From the NCBI RefSeq assembly GCF_024172085.1, contig NZ_JAMZDZ010000001.1:3100001-3164000 (forward strand): 64,000 nucleotides of DNA. The letters are read 5' to 3'. This DNA is from Hamadaea flava. GTDB taxonomy: Bacteria; Actinomycetota; Actinomycetes; Mycobacteriales; Micromonosporaceae. Both the position numbers and the translations under genes were made by a program. The notes under the pieces are model-generated. The model was not told the origin of the DNA, searched no databases, and worked only from the letters and a program-made list of their open reading frames with translations. Positions 48,929 to 57,818 of this stretch are shown one piece after another; position 1 is the first letter of the stretch; each line of letters opens with the position of its first letter.

Positions 48929-50500
48929 TCAGGGATGCTCCGGATGCGCGGCGGCGACCGGGGCTTCGGGCTGCGCCGTGAGGTCGCTGACGTGCGTCTG
49001 GCCGTAGCCGTCGCGGTCCGGCCGGCCGTGCTCGCCCCGGGTCATCGCGAACTCCTCCTCCGGGCTGAGGATGAGCTTGTGCCGCCCCGCGACGGCGAAG
49101 TACGCGATCGCGGCGACGAACCAGATCGCCACGCCGACGACGCCGGGCCGGTAGTCGTCCCGGACGAACAGGGCGGCCAGTGAGATCAGCGCGATGACCC
49201 CCGCGACGGCCGCTCCGGCGATCCCGAGCGGGCTGCGATAGGGGCGCTCGATGCCGGGCAGGCGACGCCGCAGCAGGATGAACGACAGCATCTGCATGAA
49301 GTAGGAGATCACCCCGCCGAAGACCGCCATCGACAGCAGGGCGGCGCTGACGTTGCCGCCCAGCCACTTGTTCTCGGTCGCCAGGTAGAGCAGCAGCGCC
49401 AGGGCGTACCCGAGGACTCCCCCGCCGAGCAGCGCGACCCACGGCGTCTTGCGCTTGCCGTGGGTGATCGACAGGACGTGCGGGTAGTACCCGGCGCGCG
49501 ACAGCGAATACACGTTCCGCCCGTACGCGTAGATGATCGTGTGGAAGCTGGCCACGAGCCCGGCCACGGCGACCAGGCCGAGCAGCGAGGCCGACGTGCC
49601 CTGGCCGAAGATGGTCTTGAACCCGTCGAGCAGCGGCTCGCCGGAGTCCCGCAGGCCCTCGGCGCCGGGCTTGATCCCCGTGTTGAGGAACAGTACGCCG
49701 AACGCCGCGACCAGCAGGGTGAGCAGCCCGTAGACGGTGCCGCGCGGGATGTCCCGGCGCGGGTCGTGCGACTCCTCGGCGGCCAGCGGCAGTTCCTCGA
49801 TCGCCAGGAAGAACCAGATCGCGAACGGCAGCGCCAGGAAGACGCCGCTGAACACGCCGAACGGGAACCAGCTGGAGTTGCCGGGATCGGGCGCGATGTT
49901 GAGGGCGTTGGCGGAGAAGTCGAGGTCCGGGATCGCCGCGACGAAGAACACCGCGAGGATCGCCAGCGCCAGTACGCAGATCACCACGGTGAACCGCATG
50001 GTCATCTCGATGCCGGCCAGGTTGAGCAGCAGGAAGATCGCGTAGCAGATCAGCCACCAGACCGGCTGCGGGATGCTGACCCCGACCAGGTCGTCCACGA
50101 TGGACTGAAGGTAGCTGCCGATGAAGGTGACCACGACGGCCGGGGTGACGATGTACTCGATGCTCTCGGCGACGCCGGTGATGAACCCGCCCCAGGGACC
50201 CATCGCCGATCGCGCGAACGAGTACGCCCCACCGGTGTGCGGCAGCGCCGGGGACATCTCCGCGATGCTGAAGCAGAGCCCGAAGTACATGACCGAGATG
50301 ACGACGGTGGCCACGAGCAGGCCACCGAAGCCGCCCGCGTCGAGCCCGAGGTTCCAGCCGGAGAACTCGCCGGAGATGACCGCCGCGACGCCGAGCGCCC
50401 AGAGCGACCACACCCCGGCATGCCGGCGTAACGCGCGTTGAGCGAAGTATCCGCCGTCCGCCTCGCGGTAGGTGACGCCTCCAGTGCTCTGCCCGGCCAT
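48929..50500 (-). CDS. APC-family permease, ethanolamine-permease type
   Basis: 523 residues from ATG 50500, after GAGGTGAGCGGG ribosome site. Twelve or so membrane helices; the start READGGYFAQRALRRHAGVWSLWALGVAAVISGEFSGWN is a hallmark of ethanolamine permeases (EutP-like/2A0305). The C-terminal tail is hydrophilic. It would import ethanolamine or a related amine by proton coupling. No ethanolamine ammonia-lyase gene is in the window, so the metabolic link is unproven. Confidence 0.85.
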   Translation of the reverse strand: MAGQSTGGVTYREADGGYFAQRALRRHAGVWSLWALGVAAVISGEFSGWNLGLDAGGFGGLLVATVVISVMYFGLCFSIAEMSPALPHTGGAYSFARSAMGPWGGFITGVAESIEYIVTPAVVVTFIGSYLQSIVDDLVGVSIPQPVWWLICYAIFLLLNLAGIEMTMRFTVVICVLALAILAVFFVAAIPDLDFSANALNIAPDPGNSSWFPFGVFSGVFLALPFAIWFFLAIEELPLAAEESHDPRRDIPRGTVYGLLTLLVAAFGVLFLNTGIKPGAEGLRDSGEPLLDGFKTIFGQGTSASLLGLVAVAGLVASFHTIIYAYGRNVYSLSRAGYYPHVLSITHGKRKTPWVALLGGGVLGYALALLLYLATENKWLGGNVSAALLSMAVFGGVISYFMQMLSFILLRRRLPGIERPYRSPLGIAGAAVAGVIALISLAALFVRDDYRPGVVGVAIWFVAAIAYFAVAGRHKLILSPEEEFAMTRGEHGRPDRDGYGQTHVSDLTAQPEAPVAAAHPEHP

Positions 50501-50584
50501 CCCGCTCACCTCAGCTTCACGTGTAGCCCCGTGTCTGCTAGCCCCGTGTCCGCTTGCCCGTGTTCGCTGCGCCGATGGGCAGAG

Positions 50585-50663
50585 GTTAAGTGCGATATTT
50601 AACTTGGTCAAGACACTGGCGTCACAGCCGCGTTACGCGTGCCAGATGACAATCCTGTCATCT
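50585..50663. promoter_or_regulatory. Two inverted repeats between permease and M4 protease
   Basis: GTTAA...TTAAC at 50585-50603 (AT-rich core) and AGATGACA-ATCC-TGTCATCT at 50644-50663 with perfect 8-bp arms. Both lie in the 346-bp divergent intergenic region 50501-50846, which holds no gene. Candidate regulator sites, one for each promoter. Confidence 0.5.
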
Positions 50664-50731
50664 CGTCGAGGTCGGCCCGGCAGTACGCCGACATTCCATG
50701 AGCAGGTGATCAAAAGTTACTGACCACCCTC

Positions 50732-50761
50732 TTGACGTCACGTCAGATTCATTGATAGGAA
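50732..50761 (+). promoter_or_regulatory. Candidate promoter of the M4 protease gene
   Basis: TTGACG (50732-50737), 18-bp spacer and TAGGAA (50756-50761). The -35 is part of the palindrome TGACGTCA (50733-50740). The start codon is GTG 50847, leaving an 80-nt leader with the GAGAGGGA ribosome site. Confidence 0.4.
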
Positions 50762-50846
50762 TCTGCCATTTGGTTGGCGATCGGTGGACAGGACATCGGC
50801 CGAACGGATGTCTACCCCCACCCCGACGCTTTCGAGAGGGAAATCC

Positions 50847-52913
50847 GTGAAGAACACCCAACGCCTCGCCATAAGCGCGGCGATCGCGGTCGGAGGCATG
50901 GTGGTCGCGGCAACCGCGGCGACCGCCGTGAGTCCGGCCGCAGCACCGGCGCCCGTAACCCCGGCCGCCGCCTCGGCTCTTGCCGCCAACTCGGCGGCGG
51001 ACCTCGTGGCCGGCAAGCCGGCCTACCTGCACGCGGGCAGCGAGGACAAGTTCGTCCAGCGCTCGGTCGTCTCCTCGGCCGGACTGCAGTACGTCCCCTA
51101 CGAGCGGACCTACCGCGACCTGCGCGTCCTCGGTGGCGACTTCGTCATCGTGACCAACGCCAGCGGCCAGGTCACCGCGACCTCGGTGGCGCAGGAGCAG
51201 GCCATCAACGGCCTGTCCACCACCCCGAAGCTGTCCAAGGCGCAGGCCGAGAAGGTGGCCAAGGGCCAGCTCAAGACGGTCTCCGGCGTCGAGTCGACCG
51301 AACTGGTGGTCTACGCGATCGACGGCGCGCCGCGACTGGCGTACGAGTCGACCGTCCGCGGCACGAGCGCCGAGGGCGTCAGCCGGCTCACCGTCGACGT
51401 CGACGCGCTCACCGGCGCGGTCCTGAAGACCCGCGAGCGGGTCATGAGCGGCACCGGCACAGGCTGGATCAACGGCTCGGTGACGATCAACACCACCCTG
51501 TCGGGCAGCACGTACTCGATGACCCACTCGAGCGTCAGCAACATGCCTTGCCAGGACGCCTCCACCAACACGACGTTCAGCGGCTCGGACGACGTGTGGG
51601 GCAACGGCACCGGCACCAACAAGGAGACCGGCTGCGTCGACGCGTTCTACGTGGCGCAGAAGGAAGCCGCGATGCTGAGCTCCTGGCTCGGCCGCAACGG
51701 CATGAACGGCTCGGGCGGCGCCTGGCCGATCCGTGTCGGCCTCAACGACCAGAACGCTTACTACGACGGCACCCAGGTCCAGATCGGCAAGAACACCGCC
51801 GGTCAGTGGATCGGCTCGGCTGACGTCGTGGGCCACGAGATGGGTCACGGCATCGACGACACCACCCCGGGTGGCATCTCGAACGGCAACACCCAGGAGT
51901 TCGTCGCCGACACCTTCGGCGCGGCCACCGAGGCGTTCGCCAACAACCCGAACGACCCGGCGGACTACCAGGTCGGCGAGGAGATCAACCTCGTGGGCAG
52001 CGGCCCGATCCGGTACATGTACAACCCCTCGCTCGCCGGTGACGACAACTGCTACTCCAGCAGCATCCCGGGCGAGGAGGTGCACGCGGCGGCCGGTCCC
52101 GGCAACCACTGGTTCTACCTGCTCGCCGAGGGCACCAACCCGACCAACGGCCAGCCCACCAGCACCACCTGCAACGGCTCGACCGGCCTGACCGGCGTCG
52201 GCATCCAGACCGCGATCAAGATCATGTACAACGCGATGCTGATGAAGACGTCGAGCAGCTCGTACCTGAAGTACCGGACCTGGACGCTGACGGCGGCCAA
52301 GGCCCTCGACGCGACCTGCGGTCTGTTCAACAAGACCAAGGCCGCGTGGGACGCGGTGAGCGTGCCGGCACAGACGGCCGACCCGACCTGCACCTCGGGC
52401 ACCCCGTCGCCGACCCCGTCGACCACCGCGACCAGCAGCCCGTCGCCGACCCCCAGCGGCACCTGCTCCGGCCAGAAGCTGCTGAACCCGGGCTTCGAGT
52501 CCGGCTCGGCGAACTGGACGGCCACCTCGGGCGTCATCGACAGCAGCACCAGCCAGCCGTCGCACTCCGGCACCTACAAGGCCTGGATGGACGGCTACGG
52601 CACCACGCACACCGACACGCTGCAGCAGGCCGTCGCCATTCCGGCGGGCTGCAAGGCGACGCTGACCTTCTACCTGCACATCGACTCTGCCGAGACCACC
52701 ACCTCGACGCAGTACGACAAGCTCACGGTCACCGTCAACGGCACCAGCGTGGCGACCTACTCCAACCTCAACAAGGCGACCGGCTACGTCCTGCGTACCG
52801 TCACCATCTCCGCGTACGCCGGAACCACCGCGACCCTGAAGTTCACCGCAGCCGAGGACTCCTCGCTGCAGACGTCGTTCGTCATCGACGACACGGCGAT
52901 CACGCTCAGCTAG
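50847..52913 (+). CDS. Secreted M4 (thermolysin-like) metalloprotease
   Basis: 688 residues from GTG 50847, chosen because GAGAGGGA precedes it at the right distance. Signal peptide (NTQRLAISAAIAVGGMVVAA), FTP/PepSY-type propeptide (FVIVTNASGQVTATSVAQEQ), then the M4 domain with HEMGHGIDD (about 330-338) and the third ligand region EFVADTFG. A Ser/Thr/Pro linker near 510-530 (TPSPTPSTTATSSPSPTPS) leads to a C-terminal beta-sandwich domain (LLNPGFESGSANWTATS) that may bind carbohydrate or protein. Extracellular protein degradation. Confidence 0.95.
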   Translation: MKNTQRLAISAAIAVGGMVVAATAATAVSPAAAPAPVTPAAASALAANSAADLVAGKPAYLHAGSEDKFVQRSVVSSAGLQYVPYERTYRDLRVLGGDFVIVTNASGQVTATSVAQEQAINGLSTTPKLSKAQAEKVAKGQLKTVSGVESTELVVYAIDGAPRLAYESTVRGTSAEGVSRLTVDVDALTGAVLKTRERVMSGTGTGWINGSVTINTTLSGSTYSMTHSSVSNMPCQDASTNTTFSGSDDVWGNGTGTNKETGCVDAFYVAQKEAAMLSSWLGRNGMNGSGGAWPIRVGLNDQNAYYDGTQVQIGKNTAGQWIGSADVVGHEMGHGIDDTTPGGISNGNTQEFVADTFGAATEAFANNPNDPADYQVGEEINLVGSGPIRYMYNPSLAGDDNCYSSSIPGEEVHAAAGPGNHWFYLLAEGTNPTNGQPTSTTCNGSTGLTGVGIQTAIKIMYNAMLMKTSSSSYLKYRTWTLTAAKALDATCGLFNKTKAAWDAVSVPAQTADPTCTSGTPSPTPSTTATSSPSPTPSGTCSGQKLLNPGFESGSANWTATSGVIDSSTSQPSHSGTYKAWMDGYGTTHTDTLQQAVAIPAGCKATLTFYLHIDSAETTTSTQYDKLTVTVNGTSVATYSNLNKATGYVLRTVTISAYAGTTATLKFTAAEDSSLQTSFVIDDTAITLS

Positions 52914-52923
52914 TCGCAGTTCG

Positions 52924-52977
52924 ATGATCAGGGTCATTTCCCCGTTGCCATGGCGACAGGGAAATGACCCTGATCAT
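52924..52977. repeat. Intergenic hairpin, family B copy 3
   Basis: Perfect 19-bp arms (52924-52942 and 52959-52977) beginning ATGATCAGGGTCA, with a loop that itself contains TTGCCATGGCGA. The sequence ATGGCGACAGGGAAATGACC is shared with copy 2. It starts 10 bp after the M4 protease stop. Confidence 0.95.
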
Positions 52978-53032
52978 GTCTGTCGGTAGACATGCCCGCC
53001 GGTAGACATGTCCGCCGGTAGAGCGGTCCGCG

Positions 53033-54325
53033 TCAGCTGCCGAAGGAGCGGGCGAACCGGCGCTTCAGGGGCGGCACCGCGCTCATCGTCCACAGCACCG
53101 TGCGGAACATCGTGCGCCCGAAGCGGTTGGCCGAGGCGGCCTGCCGGGCGTTGCGCAGGGACTGCTTCACCGCGGCGAAACCGTAGTCGCGCATCTGCCG
53201 CTCGTACTCGGCCACCGCGGCAGCCTGCGACAGCAGTCCACTCTCGACGGCGATGAGCTGCCTGCGCAGCAGATCGGCGTCGCGCAGGGCGGTGTTCGCC
53301 CCGATCCCGGCCATCGGCGTCATGTTGTGGATGGCGTCGCCGAGCAGCGTCACCGGGCCGGTCGGCCACGGGTCCACCGGCGTCGCCGACCGGATGCGGA
53401 CGACGTTCACCGTCGCCGGGTCGGAGCCGCCGATCAGGTCGCGCAGCTCCGCCGACCAGTCCGGGGTGCGATCCAGGATCAGCCGCGTCAGCGCTTCCCC
53501 GTCGTAACCGTCCACATCCGACGGGAACTGGGCCGAGGCGTCGGCGTACGCCCAGAAGGTGTAGTCGGCGGTGTTGTCGAGCAGGAACCCCTCGGGCAGG
53601 TTCGCGTCCGGCGCGACGGTCGCCCGGTCATGCCGCCACACGGCGGTGAAGAGGTTGCCGCGCCCGGCCGGGATCACCAGATTCGCGTCCCGGGTCAGCT
53701 GCTGCGGCAGCCGGGCGAGGGCGGACTCGGTCAGCCGGTGCTTGCCCGCGACGGCGGTCACGCCGGTGTCGATGCGGTCGGCGTGCGGCAGCAGCTGCCG
53801 GCGTACGCGTGAATTGGCGCCGTCGGCCCCGACGAGCAGGTCGCCGGTGGCGCTGGAGCCGTCCTCGAAGTACGCCGTGACCCGCCCGTCCGGCGTGGTG
53901 TCGTAGCGGGTGAAGGTCTTGCCGAGGTGCAGGACGTCGTCGAGCCCGGACAGCAGCACCTGGCGCAGGGAGATCCGGCTGACGCCGTAGTGCTGCTCGG
54001 CCGGATCGGGCGAGACCGCGAGGTCCTCGTGCGAGATGTGCAGCAGGTTGACGAATCGCTCGGTGGTGAACCCGAACCCGCCGTCGCCGGTCGACACGGT
54101 GTCGAGGAACGCCTGCCAGGCCGCCGGTTCCAGGCACTCGTGCAGCGCCCGGGAGCCGTGCGGGTTGATGTGGATGCGGTAGCCCTGGAGCCACTCGGTC
54201 CGTGTCTGGGACCGCTCGTAGACGGCGACCGGGATGCCCGCCCGGCGCAGCCCGTGCGCCAGGGCGAGCCCGCCGATGCCGCCGCCGATGATCATGACCG
54301 TCTGCTTCACGGCCGCCAGTATCAT
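53033..54325 (-). CDS. FAD-dependent monooxygenase
   Basis: 430 residues from ATG 54325. Fingerprints: GGGIGGLALAHGLRRAGIPVAV near 13-33, the DG motif LVGADGANSRVRRQLL near 160 and the GD motif PVTLLGDAIHNMTPMAGIGAN near 328. Belongs to the p-hydroxybenzoate hydroxylase-type fold, closest in feel to monooxygenases acting on polyketides or antibiotics (TetX-like group). It is divergent from a TetR gene, a typical detoxification or tailoring-enzyme arrangement. Confidence 0.88.
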   Translation of the reverse strand: MILAAVKQTVMIIGGGIGGLALAHGLRRAGIPVAVYERSQTRTEWLQGYRIHINPHGSRALHECLEPAAWQAFLDTVSTGDGGFGFTTERFVNLLHISHEDLAVSPDPAEQHYGVSRISLRQVLLSGLDDVLHLGKTFTRYDTTPDGRVTAYFEDGSSATGDLLVGADGANSRVRRQLLPHADRIDTGVTAVAGKHRLTESALARLPQQLTRDANLVIPAGRGNLFTAVWRHDRATVAPDANLPEGFLLDNTADYTFWAYADASAQFPSDVDGYDGEALTRLILDRTPDWSAELRDLIGGSDPATVNVVRIRSATPVDPWPTGPVTLLGDAIHNMTPMAGIGANTALRDADLLRRQLIAVESGLLSQAAAVAEYERQMRDYGFAAVKQSLRNARQAASANRFGRTMFRTVLWTMSAVPPLKRRFARSFGS

Positions 54326-54406
54326 CCAGTCGCATGTCAGTTTCAAGTGTTTGTGTGATTAGATCAGACAGTTAGCGGACACAGTCACAACCGCTACGCT
54401 CGGACC

Positions 54407-55105
54407 ATGAGCCAACCGCGCCGGTCACCCCGGGCCGAAGACCGCAAACGCGACCCCGAGCGGACCCGCGAGCGCATCCTCGACGCCGCGCTCGCGGAGT
54501 TCGGCGAGCACGGGTACGCCGGCGCCCGGATCAGCGCCATCGCGAGCCGAGCCGGGGTGAACCAGCAGCTCATCTCCTACTACTTCGAGGGCAAGGAGGG
54601 CCTCTACCGGGCAGTCGTCGGCCGCTGGCCGCAGTTGTCCGGCCCCAGCAATCAGCCCGGCATGCCGATACACGAAGTCGTCGGCAACTTCCTCCGGATG
54701 AACGTCGACAACCGGGCCTGGTCCCGGCTGCTCGCCTGGCAGGGCCTGACCGGCGGCACCGAGTCCAACGCAGCCGAGTCCAACGCAGCCGAGTCCAGCG
54801 CGGCTGAGACCAGCCCGGCCGAGCCCAGCGGAGCCGAGCCCAACGGAGCCGAGGGCGAGGGAAAGGCCGGGCCGGACCCGTTCTTCCAGGCGGTCCTCGA
54901 CGACGTCCAGCGTCGCCAGCGCGACGGGGAGATCGCGGCCGACCTCGACCCGGCGTATCTGCTGCTGGTGCTCTTCTCCGCGACGATGGTGCCGACTGTG
55001 CTGCCGCAGATCGCGGGCCAGCTGACCGGGCTCGCCGCCGACACGCCCGAGTTCCTGGACGCCTACGCGGAGCAGATCCGACGCATCGTCGAACACCTTC
55101 GGTGA
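54407..55105 (+). CDS. TetR family regulator with a repetitive insert
   Basis: 232 residues. The helix-turn-helix (ARISAIASRAGVNQQLISYYF, about 42-62) is typical of the TetR group with a C-terminal dimer domain. Between the helices of that domain lies an insert of six pentapeptides (ESNAA, ESNAA, ESSAA, ETSPA, EPSGA, EPNGA) at about residues 119-148, coded by 15-bp repeats. It is probably the repressor of the divergent monooxygenase. No strong palindrome was found in the gap. Confidence 0.88.
   Translation: MSQPRRSPRAEDRKRDPERTRERILDAALAEFGEHGYAGARISAIASRAGVNQQLISYYFEGKEGLYRAVVGRWPQLSGPSNQPGMPIHEVVGNFLRMNVDNRAWSRLLAWQGLTGGTESNAAESNAAESSAAETSPAEPSGAEPNGAEGEGKAGPDPFFQAVLDDVQRRQRDGEIAADLDPAYLLLVLFSATMVPTVLPQIAGQLTGLAADTPEFLDAYAEQIRRIVEHLR
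54761..54850. repeat. 15-bp in-frame tandem repeat in the TetR gene
   Basis: Six 15-bp units (54761-54850), the first two identical (GAGTCCAACGCAGCC) and the rest decayed. They encode an E-x-x-x-A pentapeptide series in the regulator's ligand-binding half. Confidence 0.9.
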
Positions 55106-55292
55106 AGCCCGCGGCCTACGGCGATGGGAAGCTGAGGAGCTGTCGGGAAAGACTTGCCGGGCACCTTCGGCGAAGAGTTGCTGAGCGGGGTGGCGGATCG
55201 CTACGCTCTACACCTTGGGCCGTCTGTCACGGCACAGCAAAGCGAGGCATCTGTCAACACCGCCTCTGCCATTAGAGCCACGGGAGCGCCAC

Positions 55293-57698
55293 TTGTCAAG
55301 CCCATCGCACGAAAAAACCGCCGAAGCGCGCGAGATCACCCCGGAGACGGACCCGGTCGCCGAGGAGCAGGCGGTCGTCACGATGCTCTACGGCCACCTC
55401 GACAAGCTGCGCGAACAGGCCGACGAGCGGCTGGCGGCGGCGCTGCGGCAGACCGGCGGCACGCAGCAGGAGCGCTCGCAGCGCGAGAGCACCGTCCTGA
55501 TGCACACCGAGCAGCAGGCGCAGTACTCGGCCGTCGAAAGTGGACTCGTCTTCGGCCGGCTGGACCTCGCCGCACCGGACGACGCCGACCCGATCAGCAG
55601 CACCCGGCACATCGGCCGCATCGGGATCTTCGACGAGGAGCACGACTTCGAGCCGCTGCTGCTGGACTGGCGTGCCCCGGCGGCGCGGCCGTTCTACCTG
55701 GCCACGGCGGCCGCTCCGGACGGCGTACGCCGTCGCCGGCACATCCGGACGCACGAGCGGGACGTCATCGGCGTCGACGACGAGGTGCTGGACCTGGCCG
55801 AGGCGGCCCAGGGCGACCAGCACCCGCACGAGTCGCTCACCGGTGAGGCGGTGCTGCTGGCCGCGCTGGGCGCGAAGCGTACCGGGCGGATGAAGGACAT
55901 CGTCGAGACGATCCAGGCCGAGCAGGACCAGATCATCCGGGCCGACCTGAGCGGCGTACTCGTCGTCCAGGGCGGCCCCGGCACCGGCAAGACCGCCGTC
56001 GCGTTGCACCGGGCGGCGTACCTGCTCTACACGCACCGCCGGGAGCTGTCGAGCCGCGGCGTGCTCGTCGTCGGCCCGAACGCCACGTTCCTGCGCTACA
56101 TCGCGCACGTGCTGCCGTCGCTCGCCGAGACCGGGGTCCTGCTGCGTACGCAGGCCGACCTGTTCCCCGGCGTCCACGCCGGGCACGAGGAGCCGGACGC
56201 CGTGGCCGAGATCAAGGGCCGCGCCGTGCTGGCCGACGTGCTGGCCCAGGCGGTACGCGATCGGCAGCGGGTGCCCGACGACTACCTGGAGATCGTGATC
56301 GATCAGGATTCGCTGCGGCGCACAGTGCTGCGGCTCGACCGGGCGGTGGCCGAGGACGCGCGGGCGGCCGCCCGGAGCTCCGGCAAGCCGCACAACCTGG
56401 CCCGGGAGACCTTCGACGCCGAGGTCATCCACGCGCTGTCCATGCAGCTCGCGGAGGAGATCGGCACCGACCCGTTCGCTGACGACCCGCTCGGCGGCAA
56501 CGACGCGCCCGGCGACCCGCTGCTGCTGGAGGAGGCCGACCTGGCCGAGTTCCGCCGGGAACTGCGCGAGGAGCCCGGTGTGCAGGCGGCGTTGGACTGG
56601 TGCTGGCCGATCCTGAGCCCGCAGCGGCTGGTCGGCGACCTGCTCGGCTCGGCGGAGCGGCTGGCCACGGCAGCGGCGAAGCTGCCCGTCGAGGAGCGTG
56701 CCAAGCTCCACCGGTCGCGGGGTGACGCCTGGACACCGGCCGACGTGCCGCTGCTGGACGAGGCGGCCGAACTGCTCGGCGACGACGACCGGGACGCCCG
56801 GGCGCTCGCCGAGCGGACGCGCCGGCAGCTCGACGCGTACGCCGCCGGGGCGTTGCAGATCCTGCACGGTTCCCGGTCCATCGACCTCGAGGACGAGATC
56901 GATCCCGAACTGCTCACCGCGGCGGACCTGCTCGACGCGGCCCGCCTCGGTGGACGGCAGGAAGAGGTCGATCGGCGTACGGCGGCCGAGCGCGCGGCGG
57001 CGGACCGGCGCTGGGCGTACGGGCACATCATCGTGGACGAGGCCCAGGAGTTGTCGCCGATGGCGTGGCGGCTGCTCATGCGGCGCTGCCCGAGCCGGTC
57101 GATGACCGTCGTCGGCGACGTCGCCCAGACCGGCGTGATCGGCGGGGCGACGTCCTGGCAGGACGTGCTCGGGGCGTACGTCGCCGACCGCTGGCGGCTC
57201 ACCGAGCTGACCGTGAACTACCGGACCCCGTCGGAGATCATGGCGCTCGCCAGCGGCGTCCTCGCGGCCATCGACCCGGCCATGCCAGTACCCCGATCGG
57301 TCCGCGACAGCGGTGAGCAGCCTTGGCTGGCCACTGTGGACCCCGATACCCTGATCGCCGAGCTGACCCGGGCGGTGGCGACCGAGGCCAAGCTGGTCGA
57401 CGGCGGGCGCGTCGGCGTCCTGGTCCCGGCGACGCGCCTGCCCGCGTGGGGCGGCGCGATCGCCGAGGCCGTGCCCGGCGCGGCGGTCGGCGACGAGTCC
57501 GATCTGGACTCCGACGTGGTGGTGCTCTCCGTACGGCAGGCCAAGGGCCTGGAGTTCGACACGGTGATCGTCGCCGATCCGGCCGGCCTCGTCGCCGAGT
57601 CCGTGCGCGGGCTCAGCGACCTCTACGTCGCGCTCACCCGCTCGACCAACCGCCTAGGAGTCCTCTCCCCCGGCCCCCTCCCCGCCGAACTGCGGTGA
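55293..57698 (+). CDS. helR: HelR-like RNA polymerase recycling ATPase (UvrD/Rep superfamily)
   Basis: 801 residues from TTG 55293, chosen for the CGGGAG ribosome site; TTG 55215 is an alternative. Superfamily 1 helicase motifs: Walker A GGPGTGKTAVALHRAAYL (about 228-245), motif II VDEAQELSPMAW near 582, motif VI region VALTRSTNRLGVL. The N-terminal coiled coil (REQADERLAAALRQ) and the RPAARPFYLA-type block match HelD/HelR proteins, which release stalled RNA polymerase and can confer rifampicin tolerance. Its TGA stop lies in hairpin A2. Confidence 0.92.
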   Translation: MSSPSHEKTAEAREITPETDPVAEEQAVVTMLYGHLDKLREQADERLAAALRQTGGTQQERSQRESTVLMHTEQQAQYSAVESGLVFGRLDLAAPDDADPISSTRHIGRIGIFDEEHDFEPLLLDWRAPAARPFYLATAAAPDGVRRRRHIRTHERDVIGVDDEVLDLAEAAQGDQHPHESLTGEAVLLAALGAKRTGRMKDIVETIQAEQDQIIRADLSGVLVVQGGPGTGKTAVALHRAAYLLYTHRRELSSRGVLVVGPNATFLRYIAHVLPSLAETGVLLRTQADLFPGVHAGHEEPDAVAEIKGRAVLADVLAQAVRDRQRVPDDYLEIVIDQDSLRRTVLRLDRAVAEDARAAARSSGKPHNLARETFDAEVIHALSMQLAEEIGTDPFADDPLGGNDAPGDPLLLEEADLAEFRRELREEPGVQAALDWCWPILSPQRLVGDLLGSAERLATAAAKLPVEERAKLHRSRGDAWTPADVPLLDEAAELLGDDDRDARALAERTRRQLDAYAAGALQILHGSRSIDLEDEIDPELLTAADLLDAARLGGRQEEVDRRTAAERAAADRRWAYGHIIVDEAQELSPMAWRLLMRRCPSRSMTVVGDVAQTGVIGGATSWQDVLGAYVADRWRLTELTVNYRTPSEIMALASGVLAAIDPAMPVPRSVRDSGEQPWLATVDPDTLIAELTRAVATEAKLVDGGRVGVLVPATRLPAWGGAIAEAVPGAAVGDESDLDSDVVVLSVRQAKGLEFDTVIVADPAGLVAESVRGLSDLYVALTRSTNRLGVLSPGPLPAELR

Positions 57699-57808
57699 TC
57701 ATTGCGCCGGCCACGCTGTTTCCGCGGACAAATCGCCGCGTGAAGCGACTGACTGCACTCCTGGCGGCTCGGCGCGAGCGCCTCCCTGGCGGCCGGCGCA
57801 ATGATCAC
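57695..57808. repeat. Long intergenic hairpin, family A copy 2, with helR stop
   Basis: Perfect 18-bp arms GTGATCATTGCGCCGGCC (57695-57712) and its complement (57791-57808), with a 78-bp interior that includes ACAAATCGCC as in copy A1 (6666-6736). The TGA in the left arm (57696-57698) is the stop codon of helR. Confidence 0.9.
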
Positions 57809-57818
57809 GCGAGGACCG

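Noticed and set aside
55106-55292. Rifamycin-associated element upstream of helR
   Set aside because: Only a weak half-site resembling TTGCCGGGC was found; the required inverted repeat is missing.
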